DNA from: Corynebacterium deserti GIMN1.010
Lineage (GTDB): Bacteria > Actinomycetota > Actinomycetes > Mycobacteriales > Mycobacteriaceae
Direction: 5' to 3'
Assembly: GCF_001277995.1 (NCBI RefSeq)
Contig: NZ_CP009220.1
Coordinates: 1,178,001 to 1,242,000 of the forward strand
DNA: 64,000 nt
Part shown: positions 32,336 through 41,396 of the stretch, piece by piece
Layout: each line of letters opens with the position of its first letter
How positions within the stretch are numbered: position 1 is the first letter of the stretch
Notes under the pieces: generated by a model
Told to the model about the DNA's origin: nothing
What the model saw: the letters and a program-made list of their open reading frames with translations, nothing else
Databases searched by the model: none
Program-made: the position numbers and the translations under genes

Positions 32336-32839
32336 GTGGAATTTGTAACCTGGGCCTTGGTGATTCTGGCTGTGCTGGCTGTCCTTCTTGCAGCGTGGCG
32401 CTTTTTTACTTTGCGCTCCCGCGGTACCAACGTGATTCTGCGTGTTCTTCCTCAGTCGGGAGTGCATGGGTGGCGTCATGGCACCCTGCGTTACAACGGT
32501 AATGACTTGGAGTACTTCAAGTTGCGCTCTCTTTCTCCCATGGCTGACATTATCCTAAACCGCCTTTCGGTGACTCTGCTTAACCACAGGGATCCAACTA
32601 CCGAAGAGGCGGCTTTTATGTCTCCAGGGCTGAAAGTGTTGCACATTAAGTCCAAGAATGAAGAGATCGAGCTGTCGTTTGATCAGCATTCAGAGATGGC
32701 CTTTACCGCTTGGCTGGAAGCAGCCCCTGATGCTCGTTCAGAGCATTTGTCGGCGAAAGACTTCCAGCGGCTGCGCCAAAGTGGCCATGGCAACGGCCAT
32801 GGCAATGGCAATTCCAAGGACACCCACAAGAACCGTTAA
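32336..32839 (+). CDS. DUF2550 membrane protein
   Basis: A 167-residue protein with one N-terminal membrane helix (about 3-22) and a cytoplasmic or periplasmic beta-rich domain, ending in a Gly/His/Asn tail (GHGNGHGNGNS). This family is found just after atpC in mycobacteria and corynebacteria; its function is not known. Start GTG at 32336 after AGGGAGGACTATAAAACGCC. An inverted repeat AGGTAAT-TCGG-ATTACCT (32243-32260) lies in its upstream region just after a TTGACC box and could be an operator. Confidence 0.82.
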   Translation: MEFVTWALVILAVLAVLLAAWRFFTLRSRGTNVILRVLPQSGVHGWRHGTLRYNGNDLEYFKLRSLSPMADIILNRLSVTLLNHRDPTTEEAAFMSPGLKVLHIKSKNEEIELSFDQHSEMAFTAWLEAAPDARSEHLSAKDFQRLRQSGHGNGHGNGNSKDTHKNR

Positions 32840-32865
32840 TCCGCGTTGATTGTTAAGGTGGGTGC

Positions 32866-33558
32866 ATGCGTTTAGTCATCGCCCGTTGTTCAGTTGATTA
32901 TGTAGGTCGTTTGGAAGCACACCTTCCAACGGCCGATCGTCTTTTGATGGTCAAAGCAGATGGATCTGTTTCCATTCATGCTGATGACCGCGCCTATAAG
33001 CCACTTAACTGGATGACTCCACCGTGTTCACTAACCGAGGCCCCCATTACCGATGAAGACGGTGAACCAACAGGGGAGAGCCTGTGGGTGGTGGAAAACA
33101 AGAAGGGCGAACAGCTTCGCATCACCGTGGAGGAAGTACATTCCGAGCAGACCTTTGACTTGGGTACTGATCCAGGGTTGGTCAAAGATGGCGTGGAAGA
33201 CCACCTCCAGGAGTTGTTGGCAGAACACATCACAACGCTGGGTGATGGCTACACCCTTATTCGACGTGAGTATCCCACCGCAATTGGTCCTGTGGACATT
33301 TTGTGTCGCAACGCCGACGGGGAGACAGTTGCTGTAGAGATCAAGCGCCGTGGAGGCATTGATGGCGTGGAGCAGCTGACCCGTTACCTGGAGCTGTTAA
33401 ACCGTGATGAGCTGCTTAAGCCAGTCCATGGCATCTTTGCGGCGCAAGAGATTAAGCCACAGGCGAAGACCTTGGCTCAGGATCGTGGCATTACGTGCGT
33501 GACGCTGGATTATCAGGCGTTGCGCGGTATAGAATCTGACGAGCTCACGCTGTTTTAG
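32866..33558 (+). CDS. nucS: Mismatch-specific endonuclease NucS/EndoMS
   Basis: Actinobacteria lack MutS/MutL and use NucS to cut both strands at mismatches such as G-T. The 230 residues show an N-terminal dimerisation domain and the C-terminal nuclease core [23 protein letters not shown], with the catalytic D, E and K. The last residues ESDELTLF form the hydrophobic C-terminal peptide by which NucS binds the DNA clamp. Length and motifs fit the family. Confidence 0.95.
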   Translation: MRLVIARCSVDYVGRLEAHLPTADRLLMVKADGSVSIHADDRAYKPLNWMTPPCSLTEAPITDEDGEPTGESLWVVENKKGEQLRITVEEVHSEQTFDLGTDPGLVKDGVEDHLQELLAEHITTLGDGYTLIRREYPTAIGPVDILCRNADGETVAVEIKRRGGIDGVEQLTRYLELLNRDELLKPVHGIFAAQEIKPQAKTLAQDRGITCVTLDYQALRGIESDELTLF

Positions 33559-33564
33559 ATCGCC

Positions 33565-33852
33565 ATGGGACGCAGAAATCGCAGAAACAATATCCAGCCG
33601 GCCAGGAATCTTCCACCGGATGCCACCTCGTATTGGGGCACCCAAACGCAGGAAGGACCGAGCTGGTCATTTGGAGAACCCTATTTGGTTCGCCAGATTG
33701 GATCCTCGGCAGCAAAGAAGTTTTATATCTGTCCTGGGTGTAATCAAAACATTCCGCCCGGGGTTGCGCATATCGTCGCGTGGCCGAAGGAAACAGGCGG
33801 GCGAGCTGATGACCGCCGGCACTGGCATAAGGCGTGCTGGGAGCGTCGATAA
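33565..33852 (+). CDS. Small Cys/His protein, possible zinc-binding
   Basis: A 95-residue protein starting six bases after nucS. It contains CPGC followed by HIV...HWHKACW, a Cys2-His-His-Cys arrangement that could hold one zinc. Homologues next to nucS are often annotated as ATP/GTP-binding proteins without proof. The link to nucS by close spacing suggests a co-expressed partner, but no role is established. Confidence 0.7.
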   Translation: MGRRNRRNNIQPARNLPPDATSYWGTQTQEGPSWSFGEPYLVRQIGSSAAKKFYICPGCNQNIPPGVAHIVAWPKETGGRADDRRHWHKACWERR

Positions 33853-33882
33853 GCGTGCTTTTTACGGGGTAAGCTGGCTACC

Positions 33883-34188
33883 ATGATTGTTGCATTTTCT
33901 GTTGCCCCGACTGTCACTGAAAACCCTAATGCAGAGATGGCAGATGCCGTCACCGAGGCCATTCGAGTGGTTCGTGCCTCGGGGTTACCCAATGAGACCA
34001 ATGCGATGTTCACGCTCATCGAAGGGGAGTGGGATGAGGTGTTTGCGGTGATTAAGGACGCCACCGAAGCCGTCTCCAAGGTCGCGCCACGCACGTCACT
34101 GGTGATCAAGGCAGATATTAGGCCTGGGCATACCGGCCAATTAACGCGAAAAGTAGAAGCCGTTGAGGAGCGTCTGGCTAGGGGCTAG
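33883..34188 (+). CDS. MTH1187-family thiamine-binding-like protein
   Basis: A 101-residue protein of the MTH1187/YkoF-type fold, with MIVAFSVAP at the start and VIKADIRPGHTGQLTRKVEAVE at the end. Members bind thiamine or its precursors as small ligands in a tetramer. No thiamine genes are nearby, so the ligand is inferred only from the family. Confidence 0.75.
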   Translation: MIVAFSVAPTVTENPNAEMADAVTEAIRVVRASGLPNETNAMFTLIEGEWDEVFAVIKDATEAVSKVAPRTSLVIKADIRPGHTGQLTRKVEAVEERLARG

Positions 34189-34259
34189 CTTTGTGCCTAG
34201 ACTTGATTCTTTGAGGGTTTTTAAACAAATTAGATTCTTAGAAAAGGCGTGATGAGATC

Positions 34260-35180
34260 ATGACTACACCACATCCTTTTGTCAGTGGCGCAATTGATTT
34301 AGGCGAGGTGAAGGCGCGTGCAGATGCGCGCCAGAAGGCTCATGAACAAGGACCTGCGACGGGCGGAATTGCAAGCTCCATTGATGTGACAATGGAGAAC
34401 TTGGAAAATGAGGTGCTGCGTCGCTCCACCCAGGTTCCAGTTATTGTTCTGGTGGGAACGCCGCGAAGCCCTGATTCTGAACAGCTGAAAGCTGATTTCC
34501 AGGCGTTGGCAGCAAAGTCTGGGCTCACGTTCATTTTCGGGTATGTCAACGCTGACACTGATGCCGATGTGGCGCAGGTGTTTGGCATCCAGGGCCTGCC
34601 TACCGTGATTGCTATTGCTGCGGGCCGTCCATTGGCTGATTTCCAAGGTGGCCAGCCGGCAGAGGCGCTTGAGCAGTGGACCAATCAGGTCATTGCGGCG
34701 GTCGGTTCCCAACTAGAAGGTCTGCAGGAGCAGCACGCTGAGGGTGGGGACGATGCACCTGCAGACGATCCTCGCTTTGACGCTGCGACAGATGCACTAA
34801 ACCGTGGTGCGTTTGACGAGGCCATTGCGGTCTACGACGCCATCCTCGCGGAGGAACCAGGCAACGCCGATGCCAAGCAAGCACGTGATACTGCAAAGTT
34901 GTTGGGCCGGTTGGGAGATGTGGACCAAACAGTAGACCTTCAGGCTGCTGCGGATGCAGATCCACAGTCGCTAGAAAAAGCGTTTGCTGCAGCTGATGCG
35001 TCGGTAGTCGCGGGTTCACCTGAGGCTGCGTTTGATCGTCTCATTGTCCTTCTGATGCGCACAGCAGGCGATGAGAAGGCTCGTGTTAAGGATCGTTTGT
35101 TGGAACTTTTTGGGATGTTTGATGCCACCGATCCGCGCGTGCTCAAAGCTAGGAGAGAGATGGCGAGCGCATTGTTCTAG
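34260..35180 (+). CDS. Thioredoxin-fold/TPR protein of the CnoX (YbbN) type without active cysteines
   Basis: A 306-residue protein with a thioredoxin domain (about 40-155) and a C-terminal TPR-like helical domain (DDPRFDAATDALNRGAFDEAIAVYDAILAEEP...). The WCGPC site of active thioredoxins is replaced by TPRSPDS, so it cannot exchange disulfides. In this it resembles CnoX-like holdases that pass clients to GroEL or DnaK. The cis-proline loop GLPTVIAI is kept. The gene has its own terminator. Confidence 0.85.
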   Translation: MTTPHPFVSGAIDLGEVKARADARQKAHEQGPATGGIASSIDVTMENLENEVLRRSTQVPVIVLVGTPRSPDSEQLKADFQALAAKSGLTFIFGYVNADTDADVAQVFGIQGLPTVIAIAAGRPLADFQGGQPAEALEQWTNQVIAAVGSQLEGLQEQHAEGGDDAPADDPRFDAATDALNRGAFDEAIAVYDAILAEEPGNADAKQARDTAKLLGRLGDVDQTVDLQAAADADPQSLEKAFAAADASVVAGSPEAAFDRLIVLLMRTAGDEKARVKDRLLELFGMFDATDPRVLKARREMASALF

Positions 35181-35203
35181 AAAAGTTTTTCCTAGATTTC
35201 TCT

Positions 35204-35241
35204 AGACCACCTTGTCTATTTTTTGACAAGGTGGTCTTTTT
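35204..35241 (+). terminator. Terminator after the thioredoxin-like gene
   Basis: AGACCACCTTGTC, a TATTTTTT loop and GACAAGGTGGTCTTTTT form a 12-bp stem with a T-tract. Confidence 0.93.
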
Positions 35242-35266
35242 GTCGATAAATCCCCTGTTCAAACTG

Positions 35267-35282
35267 TAGACTAAGTTGTCTA
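35267..35282 (+). promoter_or_regulatory. McbR-type operator in the ssu promoter
   Basis: TAGACTAAGTTGTCTA matches the McbR consensus TAGAC-N6-GTCTA exactly. It lies just upstream of and touching the -10-like TATACT (35285-35290). McbR is the master repressor of sulfur metabolism in C. glutamicum and responds to S-adenosylhomocysteine. Confidence 0.85.
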
Positions 35283-35322
35283 TATATACTGCACTTGCCG
35301 TTTCGGCAAATCTGACGTGGAC

Positions 35323-35343
35323 TTACTTCCATCCTGGAAGTAA
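35323..35343 (+). promoter_or_regulatory. 21-bp inverted repeat, possible SsuR site
   Basis: TTACTTCCA and TGGAAGTAA are separated by three bases, a perfect 9-3-9 inverted repeat. SsuR, the ROK-type activator of the sulfonate genes, is remembered to bind a 21-bp element before this operon. A further inverted repeat TTGCCG-TTT-CGGCAA lies at 35295-35309. The repeat is downstream of the -10-like element, which would be odd for an activator, so either another promoter or a different regulator may be involved. Confidence 0.55.
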
Positions 35344-35383
35344 TGCTTCTTGGTAGACCGTGCAGTCTGTTTAAGTTTGAGCC

Positions 35384-36568
35384 ATGACATCAATAGAACA
35401 GACAGCGCATTCCCAACTGACCTTCCACTGGTTCCTCTCCACCTCTGGCGATTCCCGCGGCATCATCGGTGGCGGACACGGCGCAGAGCACTCCGGCACC
35501 TCCCGCGAACTCAGCCACACCTACCTCAAGCAGATCGCACTTTCAGCTGAAACGAACGGCTTCGAATCGGTGCTCACCCCAACCGGAACCTGGTGCGATG
35601 ATGCATGGCTCACCGATGCCTCGCTCATTGATGCCACCGACCGTCTGAAGTTCCTGGTGGCACTTCGCCCAGGCCAAATTGGACCAACCCTGTCTGCTCA
35701 GATGGCTGCCACCTTCCAGCGTCTATCCAACAACCGCCTGCTCATCAACGTAGTAACCGGTGGCGAAGATGCGGAACAGCGCGCATACGGCGACTTCCTC
35801 GACAAAAACGAACGCTACGAGCGTTGTGGTGAATTCCTCGACATTGTGGAACGCCTGTGGCGCGGTGAAACCGTTAACCACGATGGCAAGCACCTGCGCG
35901 TAGAGAACGCCCGACTGGCTAATCCACCAGAGGTCATCCCACAGGTATTGTTCGGCGGATCCTCCCCCATCGCGGGCGAAGTGGCATCCCGCTACGCAGA
36001 TACCTACTTGACCTGGGGCGAGCCACCAGCACAGGTGGCCGAGAAGATCAATTGGATCAACAGCCTGGCACAACAACACAACCGCACCGTGAGCCATGGC
36101 ATCCGCTTCCACATGATCACCCGCGACACCACCGAGGAAGCCTGGGCAGCAGCAGAAAAGCTGGTCCAGGGTATTACTCCAGAGCTAGTTGCAAAAGCAC
36201 AAGCTGGTTTTGCTACCTCCAAGTCTGAGGGGCAACGCCGCATGACCGAGCTGCACAACAAGGGTGGTGCCTTTACTGAAAACACCACCGCCCGCGATCT
36301 TGAGATCTACCCCAATGTGTGGGCAGGTGTTGGATTGCTGCGTGGAGGTGCTGGAACGGCACTCGTTGGATCACACGCCGAAGTTGCAGACCGCATCGAA
36401 GAATACGCAAGCCTAGGTCTGGATAACTTCGTGCTTTCTGGTTACCCGAACCTCGAAGAAGCTTTCCACTTCGGCGAAGGCGTCATCCCAGAACTGCTGC
36501 GCCGTGGCGTAGCAGTGAAAAACCGCGAAAAGCCGGCGCTTAAAGAAGCGTCAACAAGCATCGTCTAA
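35384..36568 (+). CDS. ssuD: FMNH2-dependent alkanesulfonate monooxygenase
   Basis: Oxidises aliphatic sulfonates with O2 and reduced FMN to an aldehyde and sulfite, giving sulfur when sulfate is short. The 394-residue TIM-barrel protein of the bacterial luciferase-like family has the conserved FHWFLSTSGDSR start, NVVTGGEDAEQRAYGDF and a C-terminal NFVLSGYPNLEEAFHFGEGV. First gene of ssuDCBA. The flavin reductase partner is not in the window. Expression is expected to be repressed by McbR and activated by SsuR in the absence of sulfate. Confidence 0.95.
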   Translation: MTSIEQTAHSQLTFHWFLSTSGDSRGIIGGGHGAEHSGTSRELSHTYLKQIALSAETNGFESVLTPTGTWCDDAWLTDASLIDATDRLKFLVALRPGQIGPTLSAQMAATFQRLSNNRLLINVVTGGEDAEQRAYGDFLDKNERYERCGEFLDIVERLWRGETVNHDGKHLRVENARLANPPEVIPQVLFGGSSPIAGEVASRYADTYLTWGEPPAQVAEKINWINSLAQQHNRTVSHGIRFHMITRDTTEEAWAAAEKLVQGITPELVAKAQAGFATSKSEGQRRMTELHNKGGAFTENTTARDLEIYPNVWAGVGLLRGGAGTALVGSHAEVADRIEEYASLGLDNFVLSGYPNLEEAFHFGEGVIPELLRRGVAVKNREKPALKEASTSIV

Positions 36569-36577
36569 GGACCATTC

Positions 36578-37345
36578 ATGACTACAACGCTCAACCGTCC
36601 CCGGGTCGCGGTACCCGCGCGCATTTATTCACCGATTACAGTGCTGCTGATCTGGCAATTCGGTGCGATGCTCGGAATCATCCCCGAGCGCGTGCTTCCG
36701 GCGCCAACCACCATCGCCACCGCAGGCTGGGAAGTCATCAGCGACGGATCGCTTTTCGACGCCCTCTTTATCTCAGGACAGCGCGTGGTCATGGGATTTG
36801 CGGTCGGCGCGATCGTCGGGATCACCCTGGGTGTACTAACCGGTATGTCCAAATTTGCAGACACTGCAATAGACCCACTGGTGCAAGCAGCCCGCGCCCT
36901 GCCGCACCTCGGATTGGTTCCACTGTTTATCATCTGGTTCGGGATCGGCGAGTTGCCCAAGGTGCTCATCATCAGCCTCGGCGTGCTGTACCCGCTGTAC
37001 CTCAACACCGCGAGCGGGTTTAGGCAGATTGACCCCAAGCTGCTTGAGGCCGGTCAGGTCATGGGCTTTAGTTTCCTCCAGCGACTGCGCACCATCATCA
37101 TTCCCTCCGCGGCACCGCAGCTGTTTGTTGGTTTGCGCCAAGCAAGCGCTGCCGCATGGTTGTCTCTCATTGTGGCAGAGCAAGTCAATGCCCGCGAAGG
37201 ACTGGGCTTCCTGATTAACAATGCCCGCGATTTCTACCGGACTGACCTCGTGATCTTCGGACTCATCGTCTACGCCACCCTGGGTCTGCTTTCTGAAGCG
37301 CTCATTCGAGCCTGGGAACGCCACACTTTCCGCTACCGAACCTAA
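36578..37345 (+). CDS. ssuC: Aliphatic sulfonate ABC transporter permease
   Basis: A 255-residue membrane protein with six helices of the BPD_transp_1 type. The EAA loop for the ATPase is recognisable around DPLVQAARALPHLGLVPLFIIWFGIGELPKVLII. It follows ssuD after nine bases and forms the transport channel with SsuB. Confidence 0.93.
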   Translation: MTTTLNRPRVAVPARIYSPITVLLIWQFGAMLGIIPERVLPAPTTIATAGWEVISDGSLFDALFISGQRVVMGFAVGAIVGITLGVLTGMSKFADTAIDPLVQAARALPHLGLVPLFIIWFGIGELPKVLIISLGVLYPLYLNTASGFRQIDPKLLEAGQVMGFSFLQRLRTIIIPSAAPQLFVGLRQASAAAWLSLIVAEQVNAREGLGFLINNARDFYRTDLVIFGLIVYATLGLLSEALIRAWERHTFRYRT

Positions 37346-37355
37346 AGGAACAATC

Positions 37356-38096
37356 ATGACTGCTACCTTGAGCCTCACGCCAGCGGCCTCTGTTGCCGAA
37401 CTGCGCAAATCCTACGGCTCCAAAGAAGTACTCCGAGGCATCAACCTCACCATCGAACGCGGGGAAATCGTCGCCCTTATTGGTCGCTCTGGCTCGGGGA
37501 AATCCACCATCTTGCGTGTGCTTGCCGGATTATCCAAAGAACACAGCGGAGAGATCTCTGTATCTGGAAACCCAGCTGTTGCCTTCCAAGAACCACGCTT
37601 ATTTCCGTGGAAGACTGTGGTGGAAAATGTCGCCTTTGGGCTCAACCACACCACGGTCTCCTTCCATGAAGCACTCAAGCGGGCCTCCGCGCTGCTTTCC
37701 GAAGTAAATTTGCCGGATTCCGATAAAGCCTGGCCCCTGACCCTGAGCGGCGGCCAAGCCCAGCGTGTCTCGCTGGCTCGAGCGCTCATCTCTGAGCCGG
37801 ATCTGCTTCTCCTTGATGAACCCTTTGGGGCTCTCGACGCCTTGACCCGGCTGAGTGCACAAGACCTGCTGCTCAGGATCGCGTCGTCACGCAATGTGGG
37901 TGTGTTGCTGGTGACCCACGATGTGGGGGAAGCCATCGCGCTTGCAGACCGCGTTATTTTGCTGGACGACGGCAATATCACCCACACCTTAGACGTCACC
38001 ATCCCCACTGAGCGCGAGCATCGCCGCACTCACCCTTCCTTTGGCGAGCACACCGCTCAGCTCCTGGAATGGCTTGAAATTACTAACCCCTCATAG
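37356..38096 (+). CDS. ssuB: Aliphatic sulfonate ABC transporter ATPase
   Basis: A 246-residue ABC ATPase with Walker A GRSGSGKST, signature LSGGQAQRVSLARAL, Walker B LLLLDEPFGALD and the switch histidine in LLVTHDVGEA. Its place between permease and binding protein assigns it to the sulfonate importer. Confidence 0.94.
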   Translation: MTATLSLTPAASVAELRKSYGSKEVLRGINLTIERGEIVALIGRSGSGKSTILRVLAGLSKEHSGEISVSGNPAVAFQEPRLFPWKTVVENVAFGLNHTTVSFHEALKRASALLSEVNLPDSDKAWPLTLSGGQAQRVSLARALISEPDLLLLDEPFGALDALTRLSAQDLLLRIASSRNVGVLLVTHDVGEAIALADRVILLDDGNITHTLDVTIPTEREHRRTHPSFGEHTAQLLEWLEITNPS

Positions 38097-38119
38097 AAAA
38101 TTTTAGGAATAATCCCACA

Positions 38120-39073
38120 ATGAAAAAGAAACTAGCCACCCTCGGTGCTGTTGTAGCATTAAGCCTGGGTCTCGTCTCCTGCGGATCAGCCACTGGTGAA
38201 ACTGCCGCTGACGGAGATCTCTCGGACGTGACACTCAACGTGGGCGATCAAATAGCTGGAACCGAGCAAATTCTTCAGGCCTCTGGGCAATTAGATGATC
38301 TTCCCTATGACATTTCATGGTCGTCGTTTACTTCGGGCCCACCGCAAATTGAGGCGCTCAACGCAGGCCAGATTGATTTCGCTATTACGGGTAATACCCC
38401 TCCGATTATTGGCGGGCCTACTAACACCAAGGTGATTGCTGCATACAATAACAATGCAGAAGGCGATGCAATTCTCGTGCTGCCAGATTCCGGAATCACT
38501 TCCGTTGCTGATCTTGCTGGCAAGCAGATCGCGGTTGCTCGTGGCTCTAGCGCGCATGGCCACCTCATTCAGCAGTTGGAAAAAGCGGGTGTCAGCGTGG
38601 ATGATGTGGAGCTTAACCTCCTCCAACCATCTGATGCGAAGGCAGCTTTTAACAATGGGCAGGTCGATGCGTGGGCAGTGTGGGATCCTTACACCTCCCA
38701 GGCAGAACTTGAAGGGGCAGAGGTGCTCGCTCGTGGAACTGGTCTCGTTGGTGGACACGGCTTTGGTGTCGCAAGTGATGAAGCATTGGCAGATCCCTTG
38801 AAGGAAGAGGCCCTGGATGATCTGCTTGATCGCGTTGCTGCAGCATATGAGTGGGCAGACGCAAATCCAGAAGAGTGGGCGGCGATTTTCAGCGAAGAGT
38901 CCGGCTTTGACCCAGAAGCTTCTAAGGTAAATACCCGCAGCCAGCGTCTGCAGGTACCGCTTGATGAGGACGTGTACCAATCCCAAGACGCGCTTATCGA
39001 CGCATTTGTTTCCGCAAAAATACTTCAGGATTTCAATTTTGAGGATATAGTGGACACCCGGTTTGAAGGCTAA
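38120..39073 (+). CDS. ssuA: Aliphatic sulfonate-binding lipoprotein
   Basis: A 317-residue substrate-binding lipoprotein. The signal peptide ends in the lipobox LVSC with cysteine 21 as lipidation site, so it is anchored to the outer face of the membrane. The NMT1/TauA-like fold shows ISWSSFTSGPPQIEALNAGQIDFAITGNTPP, typical for sulfonate binders. Last gene of ssuDCBA, ended by a hairpin. Confidence 0.94.
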   Translation: MKKKLATLGAVVALSLGLVSCGSATGETAADGDLSDVTLNVGDQIAGTEQILQASGQLDDLPYDISWSSFTSGPPQIEALNAGQIDFAITGNTPPIIGGPTNTKVIAAYNNNAEGDAILVLPDSGITSVADLAGKQIAVARGSSAHGHLIQQLEKAGVSVDDVELNLLQPSDAKAAFNNGQVDAWAVWDPYTSQAELEGAEVLARGTGLVGGHGFGVASDEALADPLKEEALDDLLDRVAAAYEWADANPEEWAAIFSEESGFDPEASKVNTRSQRLQVPLDEDVYQSQDALIDAFVSAKILQDFNFEDIVDTRFEG

Positions 39074-39083
39074 GCGAACCAAA

Positions 39084-39126
39084 GCAAACACCCGAGACAA
39101 GTTTCGTGCTTGTCTCGGGTGTTTGC
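39084..39126. terminator. Hairpin between convergent ssuA and glgB
   Basis: GCAAACACCCGAGACAAG and CTTGTCTCGGGTGTTTGC form an 18-bp perfect stem. The T-tract is short, but the A/T-rich base of the stem would serve both directions. Confidence 0.8.
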
Positions 39127-39160
39127 CGTTGTCAGGGAGCAGTTACGAGCTTATTTCTCC

Positions 39161-41356
39161 TTACTTCTCCAGCAGGTAGAACTGCGCACCCATCGCCGGG
39201 ATGTGCAGCGTCAACGACGCAGGGAACTCATCGCGAGGCTTTTCTGCCGCCACGATGTGGTCTGCGAGGTCATTGTTAGCACCGAGGAACTGCTTGGAAT
39301 CGGTGTTGAGAACCAGCTTCCAGGTGCCCGCTTCTGGGACGCCGAGCTCATAAATGGGCTGCGGAGTACCGGAGAAGTTGAAAACGCAGAGCATCGTGGA
39401 ACCATCAGCACCAAAGCGGGTGAACGCCAGGATGTTGTTGCCTGCATCGTCAGCCTTGTTCCAGGCAAAGCCTTCACCAGTGAAATCTTGGGAGTGCAGG
39501 GCAGGGTAGGTGGTGTAGGTGTTGTTGAGGTCGCGAACCAGGGTTCGGATGGCCTCGTGGTATTCGCCTTGCCAGCCCTCAACGAGGTCCCAAGGCAGGT
39601 CACGGGCCTCGGACCATTCTTCGCGCTGACCAAACTCTTGGCCCATGAACAACAGCTTCTTACCTGGGTGTGCCCACATGTAGGCGAGCAGGGTGCGCAA
39701 GCCTGCGGACTTGTTCCACGTATCCCCCGGCATGCGGTTCCACAAGGAGCCCTTACCGTGGACAACTTCATCGTGGGAGATCGGCAGGACGAAGCGCTCA
39801 GAGAATGCGTACACCAGGGAGAACGTGAGTTCGTTGTGATGGAAGGCGCGGTGAACGGGATCCTTGGAGAAGTACTCCAAGGTGTCATTCATCCAGCCCA
39901 TGTTCCACTTCAGTGAGAAGCCCAGTCCGCCATCCCACGTTGGTGCGGTAACACCAGGCCACGAGGTGGATTCCTCGGCGATGGTCAGTGCTCCTGGGTG
40001 CAGGCGAAGCACGGTGGCGTTCATCTCCTGGAGGAACTGCACGGCCTCCAGGTTTTCGCGACCACCGTAAATGTTGGGTTCCCATTCCCCGTGTTCGCGG
40101 GAGTAGTCGAGGTACAGCATGGACGCAACGGCGTCGACGCGCAGGCCATCGATGTGGAACTCTTCGATCCAGTAGAGGGCGTTGGCGACGAGGAAGTTGC
40201 GGACTTCATTGCGTCCGAAGTCGAAGACGAGGGTGCCCCAGTCTTTTTGCTCGCCACGACGCCAGTCGGGGTGCTCGTAGAGGGCTTGGCCATCGAACTT
40301 TGCCAGAGCCCAATCGTCCTTGGGGAAGTGGGCAGGAACCCAGTCCATGATGACGCCAATGCCACGGCCGTGGAAGGCATCAACGAGTGCTCGGAACTGA
40401 TCAGGGGTGCCCCAACGGGATGTGGGAGCGTAGTAGCCGGAAACTTGGTAGCCCCAGGAACCGCCAAAGGGGTGCTCGGAGACAGGCATGAACTCCACGT
40501 GGGTGTAGCCAAGGTCCGCGACGTAGTCGACCAGCTCAGTGGCTAGGTCTTCGTAGGTTTTGCCCCAACGCCAGGAGCCGAGGTGAACCTCGTAGACACT
40601 CATGGCCTTCTTTGTTGTGTCAGACGTTGCGCGATCGCTCAGCCACGCGGAGTCTTTCCACTCATAATTGCTGGATGCCACAATCGATCCGGTTGCTGGT
40701 GGAAGTTCTGCGCGCCTTGCCATTGGGTCGGCCTTATCGCGGCGGTGGCCTTCCCTGGTTTGGAGAGCGAACTTGTAGACTTCGCCTTCCCCAACTCCTG
40801 GGATAAAGACTTCCCACAGGCCAGAGCCACCCATGGAGCGCATCGGGTGCTGTGAGGCGTTCCACCCATTGAAGGTACCAACAACGGCGCAGCCAATGGC
40901 ATTAGGTGCCCACACGGTAAATGCAGTACCACGAACAGTACCGATGGCGGTTTGGTATTCCTTGATGTTGGCACCAAGGATCTCCCACAGACGCTCGTGA
41001 CGACCCTCAGAAAACAGATAAATATCCATCTCGCCGAGGGTGGGCAGGAAGAAGTACGGATCAGCCTTGATCTGAGGTTCTTCGCCAGGCCAGGTGATGG
41101 ACAGGCGGTAATCGGCGGCGTCGCGGTGGCCGAGGTCAATGGCGAAGATGTCATCGCCAAGAGGAGTCATCGGGTGAGAGGTGCCGTCGATAAGCAACTC
41201 AACCTGCTCCGCGCCGACCTGTCGCGTGCGGACAACCGAGCCCAAATCAGTCTCGTGCCAGCCATAGAACGCGTGCGGATCGTGGTGATTGCAGTGGCGC
41301 AGGCGCGCCAAATCAGCCTCAGGAATGGCGAGGTGGCTTGCGGGATCAACGGTCAT
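39161..41356 (-). CDS. glgB: 1,4-alpha-glucan branching enzyme
   Basis: GH13 enzyme that introduces alpha-1,6 branches into glycogen. Start ATG at 41356 (MTVDPASHLAIPEADL) gives 731 residues; the frame upstream overlaps glgE coding and is spurious. After N-terminal CBM48 modules, the catalytic domain has the nucleophile Asp in GLRVDAVASMLY (about residue 408) and the acid/base Glu in IAEESTSWPG (about 460). It follows glgE after 40 bases. GlgE builds linear maltosyl chains that GlgB branches, so the pair forms one pathway. Confidence 0.96.
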   Translation of the reverse strand: MTVDPASHLAIPEADLARLRHCNHHDPHAFYGWHETDLGSVVRTRQVGAEQVELLIDGTSHPMTPLGDDIFAIDLGHRDAADYRLSITWPGEEPQIKADPYFFLPTLGEMDIYLFSEGRHERLWEILGANIKEYQTAIGTVRGTAFTVWAPNAIGCAVVGTFNGWNASQHPMRSMGGSGLWEVFIPGVGEGEVYKFALQTREGHRRDKADPMARRAELPPATGSIVASSNYEWKDSAWLSDRATSDTTKKAMSVYEVHLGSWRWGKTYEDLATELVDYVADLGYTHVEFMPVSEHPFGGSWGYQVSGYYAPTSRWGTPDQFRALVDAFHGRGIGVIMDWVPAHFPKDDWALAKFDGQALYEHPDWRRGEQKDWGTLVFDFGRNEVRNFLVANALYWIEEFHIDGLRVDAVASMLYLDYSREHGEWEPNIYGGRENLEAVQFLQEMNATVLRLHPGALTIAEESTSWPGVTAPTWDGGLGFSLKWNMGWMNDTLEYFSKDPVHRAFHHNELTFSLVYAFSERFVLPISHDEVVHGKGSLWNRMPGDTWNKSAGLRTLLAYMWAHPGKKLLFMGQEFGQREEWSEARDLPWDLVEGWQGEYHEAIRTLVRDLNNTYTTYPALHSQDFTGEGFAWNKADDAGNNILAFTRFGADGSTMLCVFNFSGTPQPIYELGVPEAGTWKLVLNTDSKQFLGANNDLADHIVAAEKPRDEFPASLTLHIPAMGAQFYLLEK

Positions 41357-41396
41357 GATAATCGTCCTTGTTGGGTTAGGTAGACAGGTGAAGAAG

